From Actinoplanes sp. N902-109 (GTDB lineage Bacteria; Actinomycetota; Actinomycetes; Mycobacteriales; Micromonosporaceae), in contig NC_021191.1 of assembly GCF_000389965.1 (NCBI RefSeq), positions 4,031,501-4,095,500 of the forward strand: DNA of 64,000 nucleotides. The letters are read 5' to 3'. Made by a program: the position numbers and the translations under genes. Under the pieces are notes generated by a model. It made no database searches and was not told where the DNA came from. It saw only the letters and a program-made list of their open reading frames with translations. Each line of letters opens with the position of its first letter. The first letter of the stretch is position 1. This document shows, one piece after another, positions 51,996 to 60,399 of the stretch.

Positions 51996-52265
51996 ATGGC
52001 GCACGTGAGGACCTGGACGATCGACGTCAACATCAGCGAGCACGAGGACGAGCGCCGCACCCGCGCCGATGCGATCCTGCACGGCCCGCGCCGGCTGCGC
52101 GGCGAGGGCGAGGCCCGGCGCCGGCCCAGCGACCGGGAGGTGCCCGAGATCGGTGATGAGCTCGCCACCGCCCGTGCCTTGGCCGATCTGGCCTACAAGC
52201 TGCTGGATGTGACCGCGGGCGACATCGAGCAGTTCACCCACCGGCCCGCCCACCTGTCGTCGTGA
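51996..52265 (+). CDS. DUF1876 protein (dsRBD-like fold)
   Basis: An 89-aa protein with the family core WTIDVNISEHEDERRTRADAILHG and VPEIGDELATARALADLAYKLLDVTAGDIEQFTH. Rv2632c-type members have a double-stranded-RNA-binding-like fold; function unknown. GGGAGG precedes the ATG. It leads an operon with the next USP, 19 bp away. Confidence 0.88.
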   Translation: MAHVRTWTIDVNISEHEDERRTRADAILHGPRRLRGEGEARRRPSDREVPEIGDELATARALADLAYKLLDVTAGDIEQFTHRPAHLSS

Positions 52266-52284
52266 CGGCGTCCCGGGGGCAGCG

Positions 52285-53181
52285 ATGAGCGACATGCGGC
52301 CGATCGAGGAGGAGGCCCGGCGGGCCACCGCGGCTGCGGCGACGACCCGCTACGGCGAAGCGATCAACCGGTACCTGACCGCCGGCGGCTACCGGGGGGC
52401 AGCGGTCCCCCGCCCGCCGGCGCACCGGACGGCCACCGGGGTGGTGGTGGTCGGCGTGGACGAGACACCGACCAGCTACACGGCGGTGGATCATGCCGCG
52501 GTGGAGGCGGAGCTGCGGGGCTGGGACCTGCGGTTGGTGCATGTGCAGCATTCGTACGAGATCAGCCAGGCCGCCAAGGTGGCCGGCGAGGACCTGCTGT
52601 CGTACCTGGCGGAGCGCGTCCACGCGGCTGCGCCCGGGATGCGGGTGAGCCGCCGCCTCGCGGTGGGTGCGGCGGCGCCGTTGCTGCTGGCCGAGGCCTA
52701 CAACGCCGATCTCGTGGTGGTCGGGCACCGGCACCGCGCCACCGGCGTCGCGTTCGGGCTCAGCGTGGCCGACCGGGTGGCCGCCCACCACACCGGCCCG
52801 GTGCTGGTCGTCCGGGTGCCGGACTGGCCGCCGGAGCTCGGCTTCGGCTCCCGGCCGCTGGTCGCCGGGGTCGACGACGACACCCCGCCGGGGGTGCTGG
52901 CGTTCGCCGTCGCGGAGGCCACGGCCCGCGGCTGCGATCTGGTCGTGCTGCATGCCGGTGTGGCGGGTGCGGCCACGCACCGGGCCGCCGCCGTGGCCGG
53001 GGTCAGCGAGGTGCGGCTGGTGCCCGGTGACCCGCTGCCGGCCCTGGTCGAGGCGTCCGGGCAGGCCGCCGCGGTGGTTGTGGGCCGCCGCGGGCCGGGG
53101 TGCGTCGCCGAGGCGCTGCTCGGTTCGGTCAGCCGGGGCCTGGTCCAGCACGCGCGGTGCCCGGTCTTCCTGGTGCGCTGA
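52285..53181 (+). CDS. Universal stress protein with N-terminal extension
   Basis: A 298-aa tandem USP. About 50 extra residues precede domain 1 (MRPIEEEARRATAAAATTRYGEAINRYLTAGGY). Domain 1 lacks the loop glycines (GHRHRATGVAFGLS); domain 2 has GRRGPGCVAEALLGS. The asymmetry suggests that only the C-terminal half binds nucleotide. Confidence 0.9.
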   Translation: MSDMRPIEEEARRATAAAATTRYGEAINRYLTAGGYRGAAVPRPPAHRTATGVVVVGVDETPTSYTAVDHAAVEAELRGWDLRLVHVQHSYEISQAAKVAGEDLLSYLAERVHAAAPGMRVSRRLAVGAAAPLLLAEAYNADLVVVGHRHRATGVAFGLSVADRVAAHHTGPVLVVRVPDWPPELGFGSRPLVAGVDDDTPPGVLAFAVAEATARGCDLVVLHAGVAGAATHRAAAVAGVSEVRLVPGDPLPALVEASGQAAAVVVGRRGPGCVAEALLGSVSRGLVQHARCPVFLVR

Positions 53182-53261
53182 GCCGGTTCTGATCTTCGTG
53201 ATACCGCCGGTGGCCTGGTGTCGTACCCGGGCGCAGCCGGCGAAGGAAGGGCGGTGCCGTG

Positions 53262-54152
53262 ATGTCCCCGGCGGCTGTGTTGCTCGGCTACGACGGCTCA
53301 CCCGAGGCCGATGTCGCGATCGAGGCGGCTGCGGGCCTGTTGCCCGCTGCGCACGCCTGGATCACCTGTCTCTGGACGCCGCCGTTCGGCAGCGAGGCGT
53401 TGCGACGCCGGCTGTGGCACGGCAGCGACCACCTCGACGAGTTCATCGCCGCGATCGAGCGCGAGGGCGCCGCGGAGGCGGAGCGGCTGACCGCGCAGGG
53501 CAGCGCCCTCGCCCGGGCGGCCGGCTGGCGGGCCGATCCGCTGGTGGAGCGCAGCTACGGCGGTGCGGGCCTGGAGTTCGCCGTGCTGGCCGGGAAGCTG
53601 GCCGCCGACGTCGTCGTGGTCGGCTCGCGGGGGCTCGGCGGCGCCCGGGCGGTGCTGGGCAGCGTCTCCGACCTGATCGTGCACTACAGCTCGCGGCCGG
53701 TGCTGGTGGTCCCGTACCCGCTGCTCACCGCCGAACGGTCGGCGCTGCGCGCGGGGCCGGTGCTGGTCGGCTGGGACGGCTCGGCCGGGGCGCACCGGGC
53801 GCTGGCCGTGGCGCAGCGGCTGTTCGGCGTGCACCGGGTCGTGCCCGCCCTGGTGGTCGACGGGGTCACCCCGGAGGCGCCGCCGCCCGACGGTGCGCAC
53901 CTGACCGCCGTGGCCACCGGCATCCACGCCGGCCCGGGCCGCGGGGTCGCCGAGGCCCTCACCGGGCTGGCCGCCGAGCACGCGGCGGCTGCGGTCGTCG
54001 TCGGCTCGCGCGGGCGCTCGGCGGTGCGTGAGATCCTGCTCGGCAGCGTCGCGATGGCCACGCTGCACCGCTCGCCGCGCCCGGTGCTGGTGGTCCCGCG
54101 CGGTGCCCTGGCCGCCGGCCGGTCCGCTGCCGTACCGCCGGCCGGGGGCTGA
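53262..54152 (+). CDS. Universal stress protein, tandem UspA domains
   Basis: A 296-aa tandem USP with near-intact loops: GSRGLGGARAVLGS (domain 1, one residue short) and GSRGRSAVREILLGS (domain 2). GTG-ATG pair at the start; no palindrome in the 80-bp gap, so it may be read through from the DUF1876-USP unit. Confidence 0.9.
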   Translation: MSPAAVLLGYDGSPEADVAIEAAAGLLPAAHAWITCLWTPPFGSEALRRRLWHGSDHLDEFIAAIEREGAAEAERLTAQGSALARAAGWRADPLVERSYGGAGLEFAVLAGKLAADVVVVGSRGLGGARAVLGSVSDLIVHYSSRPVLVVPYPLLTAERSALRAGPVLVGWDGSAGAHRALAVAQRLFGVHRVVPALVVDGVTPEAPPPDGAHLTAVATGIHAGPGRGVAEALTGLAAEHAAAAVVVGSRGRSAVREILLGSVAMATLHRSPRPVLVVPRGALAAGRSAAVPPAGG

Positions 54153-54407
54153 GCGGTGCCCGCCACGCGCCCGCTGACGGCGACGCACGACTTGGCCACC
54201 GTCACCGAGCTGCTGGCTCTGCTGCACGTGCGCTGCACGGGTGCGGAGCGGCAGCGCGCTCTGGCGTACGTCCGCCACCCCGGCCCGGTTCGTCGCTGCG
54301 ACGCTGGCCGGCGTCCCGGAACCCGCGTCCATGTGTCCAGCGTGTCGCGCCGGCTGCCGGTCCGGCAGGGGACAGTGGTCCCCTGCCGGACGCCGAGCGG
54401 CCCGCGG
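54153..54407. other. 255-bp convergent gap
   Basis: A GTG-started frame from 54156 (MPATRPLTATHDLATVTELLALLHVRCTGAE...) is possible but has no homology I recognise and runs into the opposite gene. The main structure is the terminator at 54362. Confidence 0.35.
54362..54389. terminator. Bidirectional stem-loop between convergent genes
   Basis: Perfect 12-bp arms CCGGCAGGGGAC / GTCCCCTGCCGG around AGTG. Confidence 0.65.
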
Positions 54408-55841
54408 TCACCGTCCGGCGCTCAGCGGAGGTGCCTGCGGGGGTGATCCGGCCGGTGGTTGCACCGGTGGCGGCTGGACCGGCGGCGGTGGCCCGCCGTG
54501 CCGGCGGCCCAGGCCGATGCCACCCAGCGTGATCAGCGCGATCGCCACGGCGGTCAGCAGGAGGCCGGCCGCGAGCAGACCGCCGCCGAGCCCGGACAGG
54601 TCGGACAGCTGCACGGCCCCGCGCACGTTCGCGGTCACCCCGGGGCTGCCGTCGGCGTTGGCCACGACCACGGCGAAATCGCCGCGCACGGCGGTCCACT
54701 CGATGGTCGCTGTGCCGGGTGCGGCGGTGGACGCGAGCCAGAACGGCTGGGCGGCCGGGTCCGCCACGGCTCGCACGACGCCACCGGCGCGGTCGTAGCC
54801 CGCGGTGCCGTCGTTCAGGTCGGCGAACTCGTCGTGCGCGGTGCCGGCGAGCCAGTCGTCCACCGCGCTCTGCGGGCCGATACCGACGAACAGCGGTGCA
54901 CCGGCCGCGTCGGTGGCCGTGATGCGCAGGGCGCCGATGTCGGTGACGTCCCGGCCCCAGAGCGCGGCGTCGGTGATGGTGAGGTTCTCCGCGGTGACCG
55001 CCGCGGTGGCGCTGCTCAACCGTACGCTCGGGCCGGTGACGTACCCGGCGCTGTCCCGCTGGGACTCCAGCGTCAGCAGGCCGCTGCCGACCACGCCGAG
55101 CCCCACCCCCGGGGCCAGCAGCAGCACCCCGGTCACCAGCGCGGCGACCGGTCCGGCCGCGGACGCGCGGCCCGCGGTGTGCGGGGTTTCCAGGCGGTCC
55201 GGAGCCACCGGTGGCGGTTCGGGTTCGGAGCCGCCCTGGTCGAGCCGGAACGGCGGGTACCGGTGGGTGATCAGCATCAGGTAGCCGATGACGCGCAGGT
55301 TCCACCGTCCGATGCCGACCAGCAGATCGTGCAGCCCGCCCGGGTACCGGCCGGTGAACAGCACCGCGACGCCGCAGAACAGCACCAGCAGGCCGAGGAA
55401 GCTCAGCGGCACGTGCTGCCGGCGGGCCGCGCCGTACAGCAGGCTCAGGATCATCAGATGCGGTACGGCGAGCAACCACGCCACCAGCGGCAGCCACCGT
55501 GGCGGCTGGTCTTCGGCGGACAGGTGCACGCGCGCCGGGTGCTCCGGGACGTCGGCGAGGGTGAACGGGGGATAACGGTCCGTCCCGAGCGCCTGGTAAC
55601 CGTAGTACGCGACGCGCCAGCCCCACCGCAGCACGCCCAGGTTGTACGCCCGGATCGCGGGCGGATAGCGGCCGGTGACCAGCACCGCGAGATACGCCAC
55701 CACGGTGAGCACGACCGACCCGGTGCCGAGCACGGCCAGAACCAGGTAGTGCGGGATCAGCAGCAGCCACTTGACCAGCCACAACCAGCGGCTGAGCCGC
55801 TCGTCGTGGTGTGCCTCGACATGCAGGGGATAGTTGCCCAT
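54408..55841 (-). CDS. DUF4389 membrane protein
   Basis: A 477-aa protein with two copies of the DUF4389 unit (LWLVKWLLLIPHYLVLAVLG ... YLAVLVTGRYPPAIRAYNLGVLRWGWRVAYYGY and RWLPLVAWLLAVPHLMILSLL ... LFTGRYPGGLHDLLVGIGRWNLRVIGYL), a single later helix, a beta-rich region, and a final helix with a Pro-rich tail. Role unknown. GGGAGGTG Shine-Dalgarno; palindrome 53 bp upstream. Confidence 0.86.
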   Translation of the reverse strand: MGNYPLHVEAHHDERLSRWLWLVKWLLLIPHYLVLAVLGTGSVVLTVVAYLAVLVTGRYPPAIRAYNLGVLRWGWRVAYYGYQALGTDRYPPFTLADVPEHPARVHLSAEDQPPRWLPLVAWLLAVPHLMILSLLYGAARRQHVPLSFLGLLVLFCGVAVLFTGRYPGGLHDLLVGIGRWNLRVIGYLMLITHRYPPFRLDQGGSEPEPPPVAPDRLETPHTAGRASAAGPVAALVTGVLLLAPGVGLGVVGSGLLTLESQRDSAGYVTGPSVRLSSATAAVTAENLTITDAALWGRDVTDIGALRITATDAAGAPLFVGIGPQSAVDDWLAGTAHDEFADLNDGTAGYDRAGGVVRAVADPAAQPFWLASTAAPGTATIEWTAVRGDFAVVVANADGSPGVTANVRGAVQLSDLSGLGGGLLAAGLLLTAVAIALITLGGIGLGRRHGGPPPPVQPPPVQPPAGSPPQAPPLSAGR

Positions 55842-55893
55842 GACACCTCCCAGCCTTTCCCCCAGGCTGGAGCGGCGGCACCGGGCCGCGGCA

Positions 55894-55907
55894 GGGCCCA
55901 ACGGCCT
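55894..55907. promoter_or_regulatory. Dormancy-type palindrome site 10
   Basis: GGGCCCAACGGCCT, 53 bp before the DUF4389 gene. Confidence 0.55.
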
Positions 55908-55979
55908 GGACCGGCGGGGATCCGGCTGGGTCCGCGCGGGCGCACCGGGCGGGCAGCGTCGGCATCCGGACCGCAGGAA

Positions 55980-55993
55980 AGGACGAAAGGCCC
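55980..55993. promoter_or_regulatory. Dormancy-type palindrome site 11
   Basis: AGGACGAAAGGCCC, 48 bp before the SHOCT gene. Each of these divergent genes thus has its own site. Confidence 0.55.
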
Positions 55994-56041
55994 TCCCGAT
56001 CAGTCCGGCAGCTGGCGAGCATGGTTGCGGAGGTGTCAGCG

Positions 56042-56317
56042 ATGCTCTATCTGATGTTGATCACGCTCATCGTGATCGTCAGCTGCGTCGGGGTCCTGTG
56101 GCCCCGCGACGAGGATGCTGCCCCGGCTGGGCAGCGCCCGCCGGGTGCGGCGCCCGAGCATCGGCCCGACAGCCTCGAGGGCGTGCTGGTCAGCGATCTG
56201 ACCCGCGGCGTCATCACCCGCGAGCAGTATCAGCGGGCGCAGGAACGCCTCGCCGCCCGCGACGACGTCCGCGCCCCGTTGTCCGTGCCCCCGGACGCCG
56301 GTCCGGCCGGGGTGTGA
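56042..56317 (+). CDS. SHOCT-domain small membrane protein
   Basis: A 91-aa protein: N-terminal helix MLYLMLITLIVIVSCVGVLW, linker, and a SHOCT-type helix pair (LEGVLVSDLTRGVITREQYQRAQERLAARDD). SHOCT domains often mediate oligomer contacts. ATG 56042 is chosen for its GGAGGTG at the right distance. Confidence 0.78.
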   Translation: MLYLMLITLIVIVSCVGVLWPRDEDAAPAGQRPPGAAPEHRPDSLEGVLVSDLTRGVITREQYQRAQERLAARDDVRAPLSVPPDAGPAGV

Positions 56318-56321
56318 GGGG

Positions 56322-57296
56322 CTACCCGCGAGGCAGCCGCCGGCGCTGAACCACGGTTGTCACGGTGACCTCCGGATCGAGCCGGGGCGTCGGTGGCAGC
56401 GGGTCGGGGGTGCCGGTGCTCAGCCGGACCACCAGGTAGGGCTGGTCGGTGCCGCCCGGCAGGCCCGGGGGTAGCTCGCCGCCCTCCAGCACCAGGCTCA
56501 GCGGCAGCAGCGCCACGTCCAGCGCGGTAGCGGTGAGCCAGCCCGCCGACAGGCCCTCGCCGGCGCGCAGCCAGTCGCCGCGCCGCCCGGCGGGACCGTG
56601 CAGCAGCGTGAACACCGCCGCGTGCTCGCGGGAGTCGGCGACGAGGTCGGCGCCGGGCCTGCGCAACGCCTGCGCCGGGGTGATCACCCGGTGCGGGCCG
56701 GCGGGCAGGGCCCCGGCCGGGACGCCGGCCCCGGTGCGCCGCTCGACGCCCACCCACCGGCTGAGCTCGCGCTGCCGGCCGGCATGGGTGGCCTCGGCCG
56801 CCCGGGCCAGCTCGACGGTCCGGCCGAGGGCGAGCACCTGCAGCGGCAGCAGCGGGGTCAGCTCGGGCCCCTGGGCGCGCACGGCGGCCCGGACCCGGTG
56901 GATGCGGTGGTAGTCCACCGGTGCGCCGGGGAGTTCGCGGCGGTCGGTGCGGCGGACGGCAGCCGCATCCGCCAGGCGCACCGCGTCGCGGTCGGGCGCG
57001 GCCGTGGCCACCAGGTGCAGCCGGGCCAGCAACCCCGGGTCACCCACGTCCGGGACCCGTTGCACGGTAACGACCAGGCCCGCCGCCGCGAGGTGCAGCC
57101 GGGCGTGGTGCAGTGCCACGCCGCAGCTGAGCACCGCCAGCCGCGCGGCCGGGTCGCTGGAAGGCAGCACCCGGTCGGGTTCCAGGCGCAACTCGAGGAT
57201 CTCCCGGCCGACGTACCAGTGCCAGGGCTGGCTGTTGTGCAGCGACGGCGCCCCGCCGGCGAAGGAGGCGGCGCTGAACAGCGGATCCCGCTCCAT
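56322..57296 (-). CDS. Acg-like nitroreductase-fold protein
   Basis: A 324-aa member with GGAPSLHNSQPWHWYVGREILEL, AAAVRRTDRRELPGAPVDYHRI and the C-terminal PYLVVRLSTGTPDPLPPTPRLDPEV. It converges on the SHOCT gene (4-bp gap) and is divergent from the next USP. The palindrome at 57332 lies 35 bp upstream, closer than for other genes, so it may mainly serve the USP. Confidence 0.85.
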   Translation of the reverse strand: MERDPLFSAASFAGGAPSLHNSQPWHWYVGREILELRLEPDRVLPSSDPAARLAVLSCGVALHHARLHLAAAGLVVTVQRVPDVGDPGLLARLHLVATAAPDRDAVRLADAAAVRRTDRRELPGAPVDYHRIHRVRAAVRAQGPELTPLLPLQVLALGRTVELARAAEATHAGRQRELSRWVGVERRTGAGVPAGALPAGPHRVITPAQALRRPGADLVADSREHAAVFTLLHGPAGRRGDWLRAGEGLSAGWLTATALDVALLPLSLVLEGGELPPGLPGGTDQPYLVVRLSTGTPDPLPPTPRLDPEVTVTTVVQRRRLPRG

Positions 57297-57331
57297 CGTT
57301 CCATTGTCGGGCGGGGCGCTGCGGGCGGACA

Positions 57332-57345
57332 GGGACATGTGGCCC
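57332..57345. promoter_or_regulatory. Dormancy-type palindrome site 12
   Basis: GGGACATGTGGCCC, 58 bp before the USP at 57404 and 35 bp before the divergent nitroreductase gene. Confidence 0.55.
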
Positions 57346-57391
57346 GGTGCCACCGGACTTGTGACCGTGCCGGACGGGTGGGCGGGGAACC

Positions 57392-57397
57392 TACCGT
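57392..57397 (+). promoter_or_regulatory. -10 element of a leaderless promoter (USP)
   Basis: TACCGT, 6 nt before the ATG at 57404. The palindrome 12 site ends 46 bp upstream of it. Confidence 0.5.
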
Positions 57398-57403
57398 GAC
57401 GGC

Positions 57404-58285
57404 ATGGACACCGTCGGACCGATACGCACCGTAGCGCCGGTTGTCGTTGGTGTCGACGGCGTCCGCAACCACCTGGCCGCCGTCGAGCTGGCGGCGGGTG
57501 AAGCCGAGCGCCGGCACGTGCCGCTGCTCCTGGTGCACGTCCTGGCCGGGGAGAGCGCTCAGATCACCACCGAGGCGGAGGGGCAGAAGCTGTTGTGCGC
57601 CGCCGCGGACCATGTCCGGGCCGGCACCCCCGGCGTCCCCGTCGGCACCGAGCTGGCCTGGGGCAACCCGGGTCAGGTGCTGGTCGAGTGGTCGCGGCAG
57701 GCGCGGCTGATCGTGGTGGGCCACCGCGACGTCATCCCGGTGCACGCCCGGTGGGGCTCGACCGCGGCCTTCCTGGCCCGGCGCAGCGCCTGCCCGGTGC
57801 TGGTGCGCCGGGGCGGGTTGCCGGGCCGCGGGCCGGTGGTCGTGGTGGTGCAGGCCGCGGCCGGTGAGCAGGCTGCCATCGGCTGTGCGTTCCACGAGGC
57901 GGGACGGCTGAACAGCCGGCTCGTCGCGGTGCACGTGCACACCGGTGCGCCGGGGGCCACGCCGATCGACCACGTGGCGGAGCGCCAGGAGGGGCGACGC
58001 TTTCTGGCCGAGGCGCTGGCCGGATGGGCCTGGACCTATCCCGACGTGCCGGTGGAGCGGGTCATCCTGGATCAGGCGGACATCACGTACACGATGCAGC
58101 GCGCGGCCCGCCGCAGCCGGCTGCTCGTCACCGGCATCGGCAGCGACGGCGGGTCCACCGATCTGGTCTACGACCCGTTCGGGCTGGTGCTGTCGCGGCA
58201 GGCGGCCTGCCCGGTGCTGCTGGTGCCGTCGGTGCGGCGGCCGGCCGTGGTCACCGTACCGGCGGAAGCCTTGGAACGGCAGTGA
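57404..58285 (+). CDS. Universal stress protein, degenerate
   Basis: A 293-aa tandem USP in which both nucleotide loops have lost key glycines (GHRDVIPVHARWGSTA and GIGSDGGSTDLVYDPFG). It probably works without ATP. Stop overlaps the first base of a strong terminator. Confidence 0.88.
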   Translation: MDTVGPIRTVAPVVVGVDGVRNHLAAVELAAGEAERRHVPLLLVHVLAGESAQITTEAEGQKLLCAAADHVRAGTPGVPVGTELAWGNPGQVLVEWSRQARLIVVGHRDVIPVHARWGSTAAFLARRSACPVLVRRGGLPGRGPVVVVVQAAAGEQAAIGCAFHEAGRLNSRLVAVHVHTGAPGATPIDHVAERQEGRRFLAEALAGWAWTYPDVPVERVILDQADITYTMQRAARRSRLLVTGIGSDGGSTDLVYDPFGLVLSRQAACPVLLVPSVRRPAVVTVPAEALERQ

Positions 58286-58317
58286 CCGGCCGGGAACCGT
58301 GATGGTTCCCGGCCGGT
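58285..58317. terminator. Strong bidirectional terminator-type stem
   Basis: Perfect 14-bp arms (ACCGGCCGGGAACC and its complement) around GTGAT between the convergent USP and DoxX genes. Confidence 0.75.
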
Positions 58318-58342
58318 GGGCGATCGTTCGTCAGCTCCCGCA

Positions 58343-58927
58343 TCAGATGAGCCAGCGGTTGCGCTGCACGAAGGGCAGTTGCGCCCACTGCTTGCCGAAT
58401 CCCCAGGTGTGCCCGGCGTAGGTCAGCGCCGTGACGATGGCACCGGCGGCGTAGATGAAGTGGTAGTCGGTGATTGGGTTGGTCGAGCCGCTGGGCTTGC
58501 CGGCGCTGGTGTGCTGGGCGAGCGGGTACTCGGCGAACCACATCAGGGCCATCATCAGCACGGCGGCGCCCGCGGCCAGACGCATGCCGATGCCGAGGAT
58601 CAGCGCGACACCGATGCCGAGCAGACCGAGCATGAACAGCCAGTCGGCCCAGGCGTCCCCGGCGATGTTGTGGAAGGTGCCCTGGAACGGCCCGAGGTCG
58701 ACGCTGGACAGGAAGCCCTTGGTGGGTGATCCGCCGTTGACCCAGGCGCGTTCGCCGACGGTGCTGTAGTGCAAGCCGAACGTCTTGTCCAGGAACGCCC
58801 AGAGGAACACGAAGCCGAGCGAGATACGGAACACGGCCAGCGCCTTGGCGGCGGTGGTGGTGAGCATGTGGCCCGGGGCCTCGGTCTTCTCCAGGTGCGC
58901 GGCGTGGCCGCGGCCGATGGTGGTCAT
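58343..58927 (-). CDS. DoxX-family membrane protein
   Basis: A 194-aa protein with about four to five helices and the family core FRISLGFVFLWAFLDKTFGLHY, MLGLLGIGVALILGIGMRLAAGAAVLMMALMWFAEYP. DoxX-like proteins are quinone- or redox-linked membrane proteins. GAGGAGG Shine-Dalgarno. Divergent from the nitroreductase gene, with the palindrome at 59010 in the gap (83 bp away). Confidence 0.86.
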   Translation of the reverse strand: MTTIGRGHAAHLEKTEAPGHMLTTTAAKALAVFRISLGFVFLWAFLDKTFGLHYSTVGERAWVNGGSPTKGFLSSVDLGPFQGTFHNIAGDAWADWLFMLGLLGIGVALILGIGMRLAAGAAVLMMALMWFAEYPLAQHTSAGKPSGSTNPITDYHFIYAAGAIVTALTYAGHTWGFGKQWAQLPFVQRNRWLI

Positions 58928-59009
58928 GTGTCCTCCTCGATCGATGTCCTGCCTCGACGATGCGTCCTGCGGGGGCAAGGTCACCCGGGCCGGAACACCC
59001 GAACCGGGC

Positions 59010-59023
59010 GGGCCGAAAGTCCC
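59010..59023. promoter_or_regulatory. Dormancy-type palindrome site 13
   Basis: GGGCCGAAAGTCCC, 53 bp before the nitroreductase gene. It is the exact reverse complement of the adhE site. Confidence 0.6.
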
Positions 59024-59076
59024 TGGTTCCGCACCGGTCCCGGCGGTCCACTGAAGAGGACGAACGGGAGGCGACG

Positions 59077-60108
59077 ATGGTTTCCACTGTCACCGCACCG
59101 CACCGGACGGTCCTCACCGACTGCGTGCGCCAGGCCGTGCAGGCACCGTCCCTGCACAACAGCCAGCCGTGGCGCTTCCGCCTCGGGCGGGGCCGGATCG
59201 ACGTGTACGCCGACCGGGGCCGCCGCCTCACGGTGCTGGACCCGGCGGCACGCGAGCTGATGATGAGCGTCGGTGCCGCCGTCTTCACCGCCCGGCTAGC
59301 GCTGCGGGCAGCCGGTTTCGCGTCGGTCGTGGACCTGTTCCCGGATGCCGCCGAGCCGGACCTGGTGGCCCGGCTGACCGCGGTACGCCAGGCCCCGCCG
59401 ACGGCCGTGGCGCAGGCGCTGGCCGAGGCGGTCGGACGCCGGCACACCAACCGGTGGCCGTTCATCCGCGCGGCGGTGCCGGCCCGCACGGTGGCCGCGC
59501 TGCAGGACGCGGCCCGCCGTGAGGGCACGGAACTGGGCCTGGTGGGCCCGGAGGCCCGGCACGGGGTGCTCGACCTGGCCCGGTGGGCGGACGGGCGGCT
59601 GCGGATGATGCCGGGCTACCGCACCGAGCTGACCCGGTGGGTAGCCGGTCCGCCGTCCCGCCGCGACGGGGTGCCCGCCTGGGCCATGGGGCCGGACGAC
59701 CCGCGGGCTGGTGTCCCGGTGCGGCACTTCGCCGAGCTGCTGCCGTTCCCGCTGCCGGTGGGCCACTTCGAGACCGAGCCGACGGTGCTGCTGCTGTCCA
59801 CCGGCGGCGACACCGTCTTCGAGCACATCGCCGCGGGTCAGGCGTTGCAACGGGTGCTGCTCACCGCCACCTGGCTGGGCCTGGCCGCGATGCCGATCAG
59901 CCAGCCGCTGGAGCTGTCCACCACCCGCGACAAGCTGTCCGGTACCGGTCCGGGCAGCACCGCCCAGATCCTGCTACGGGTGGGGTACGGGCGCCCGGTG
60001 CGGGCGACACCGCGCCGGCCGTTGGAGGACGTGCTGCTGCCCACCGGCGGCCGGGCCACCACGGAACCGCCGCGTCCGGCCCGGCCCCGCCGCTGGCGCG
60101 CCCGCTGA
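59077..60108 (+). CDS. Acg-like nitroreductase-fold protein
   Basis: A 343-aa member with QAPSLHNSQPWRFRLGRGRIDVYADRGRRL, AVGRRHTNRWPFIRAAV, AMPISQPLELSTTRDKL and the C-terminal LRVGYGRPVRATPRRPLEDVLL, plus a basic tail RPARPRRWRAR. GGGAGG Shine-Dalgarno. Its QAPSLHNSQPWRF motif is the most canonical in the window. Confidence 0.87.
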   Translation: MVSTVTAPHRTVLTDCVRQAVQAPSLHNSQPWRFRLGRGRIDVYADRGRRLTVLDPAARELMMSVGAAVFTARLALRAAGFASVVDLFPDAAEPDLVARLTAVRQAPPTAVAQALAEAVGRRHTNRWPFIRAAVPARTVAALQDAARREGTELGLVGPEARHGVLDLARWADGRLRMMPGYRTELTRWVAGPPSRRDGVPAWAMGPDDPRAGVPVRHFAELLPFPLPVGHFETEPTVLLLSTGGDTVFEHIAAGQALQRVLLTATWLGLAAMPISQPLELSTTRDKLSGTGPGSTAQILLRVGYGRPVRATPRRPLEDVLLPTGGRATTEPPRPARPRRWRAR

Positions 60109-60118
60109 GACCGGTCAG

Positions 60119-60147
60119 CCCAGGGCCGCCCGTAGGCTCGCCCTGGG
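60119..60147 (+). terminator. Stem-loop after the nitroreductase gene
   Basis: CCCAGGGC / GCCCTGGG, 8-bp arms with a 13-nt loop, 11 bp after the stop. Confidence 0.5.
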
Positions 60148-60189
60148 CCACCCCGGGCGCCGCTGCCCCGCCGCCGGAGCGTGCGGACA

Positions 60190-60271
60190 GGGCCCGACGA
60201 CGCGCGGCGCGGCGCGGGTCGCCGTTGTGGGTGCCCTCGATGACGATCCGGTCGCCGGTGCGTGCGTTCAT
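60190..60271 (-). pseudogene. Possible DUF1918 remnant
   Basis: After a good CGGAGG Shine-Dalgarno the minus strand reads MNARTGDRIVIEGTHNGDPRRA, the typical DUF1918 N-terminus, then becomes low-complexity Arg/Ala/Gly sequence running into the nitroreductase gene. The usual core (EVLEVRGPDG, PYLVRW) is absent. Confidence 0.45.
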
Positions 60272-60350
60272 CGCAACCTCCGATGGTTTCGGCAGGGATG
60301 GCCCGGCTGGCCACACCGTCCAGACTCGCCCCGCCCCGGCCCGCACGGCA

Positions 60351-60364
60351 GGGACTTTCGGCCC
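60351..60364. promoter_or_regulatory. Dormancy-type palindrome site 14
   Basis: GGGACTTTCGGCCC, 35 bp before the adhE ATG at 60400 (53 bp before the alternative ATG at 60418). Confidence 0.6.
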
Positions 60365-60399
60365 GTCTCAGCACGGCCCCGGCCGCGCAGGATGGGGGC

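Noticed and set aside
54362..54389. Another dormancy-type palindrome (GGGGAC-AGTG-GTCCCC)
   Set aside because: It lies between convergent genes with no promoter downstream; the 12-bp perfect stem is better explained as a terminator.
54156..54446. Small plus-strand gene after the USP
   Set aside because: No ribosome-binding site of note, no homology, and it crosses the terminator stem and the end of the DUF4389 gene.
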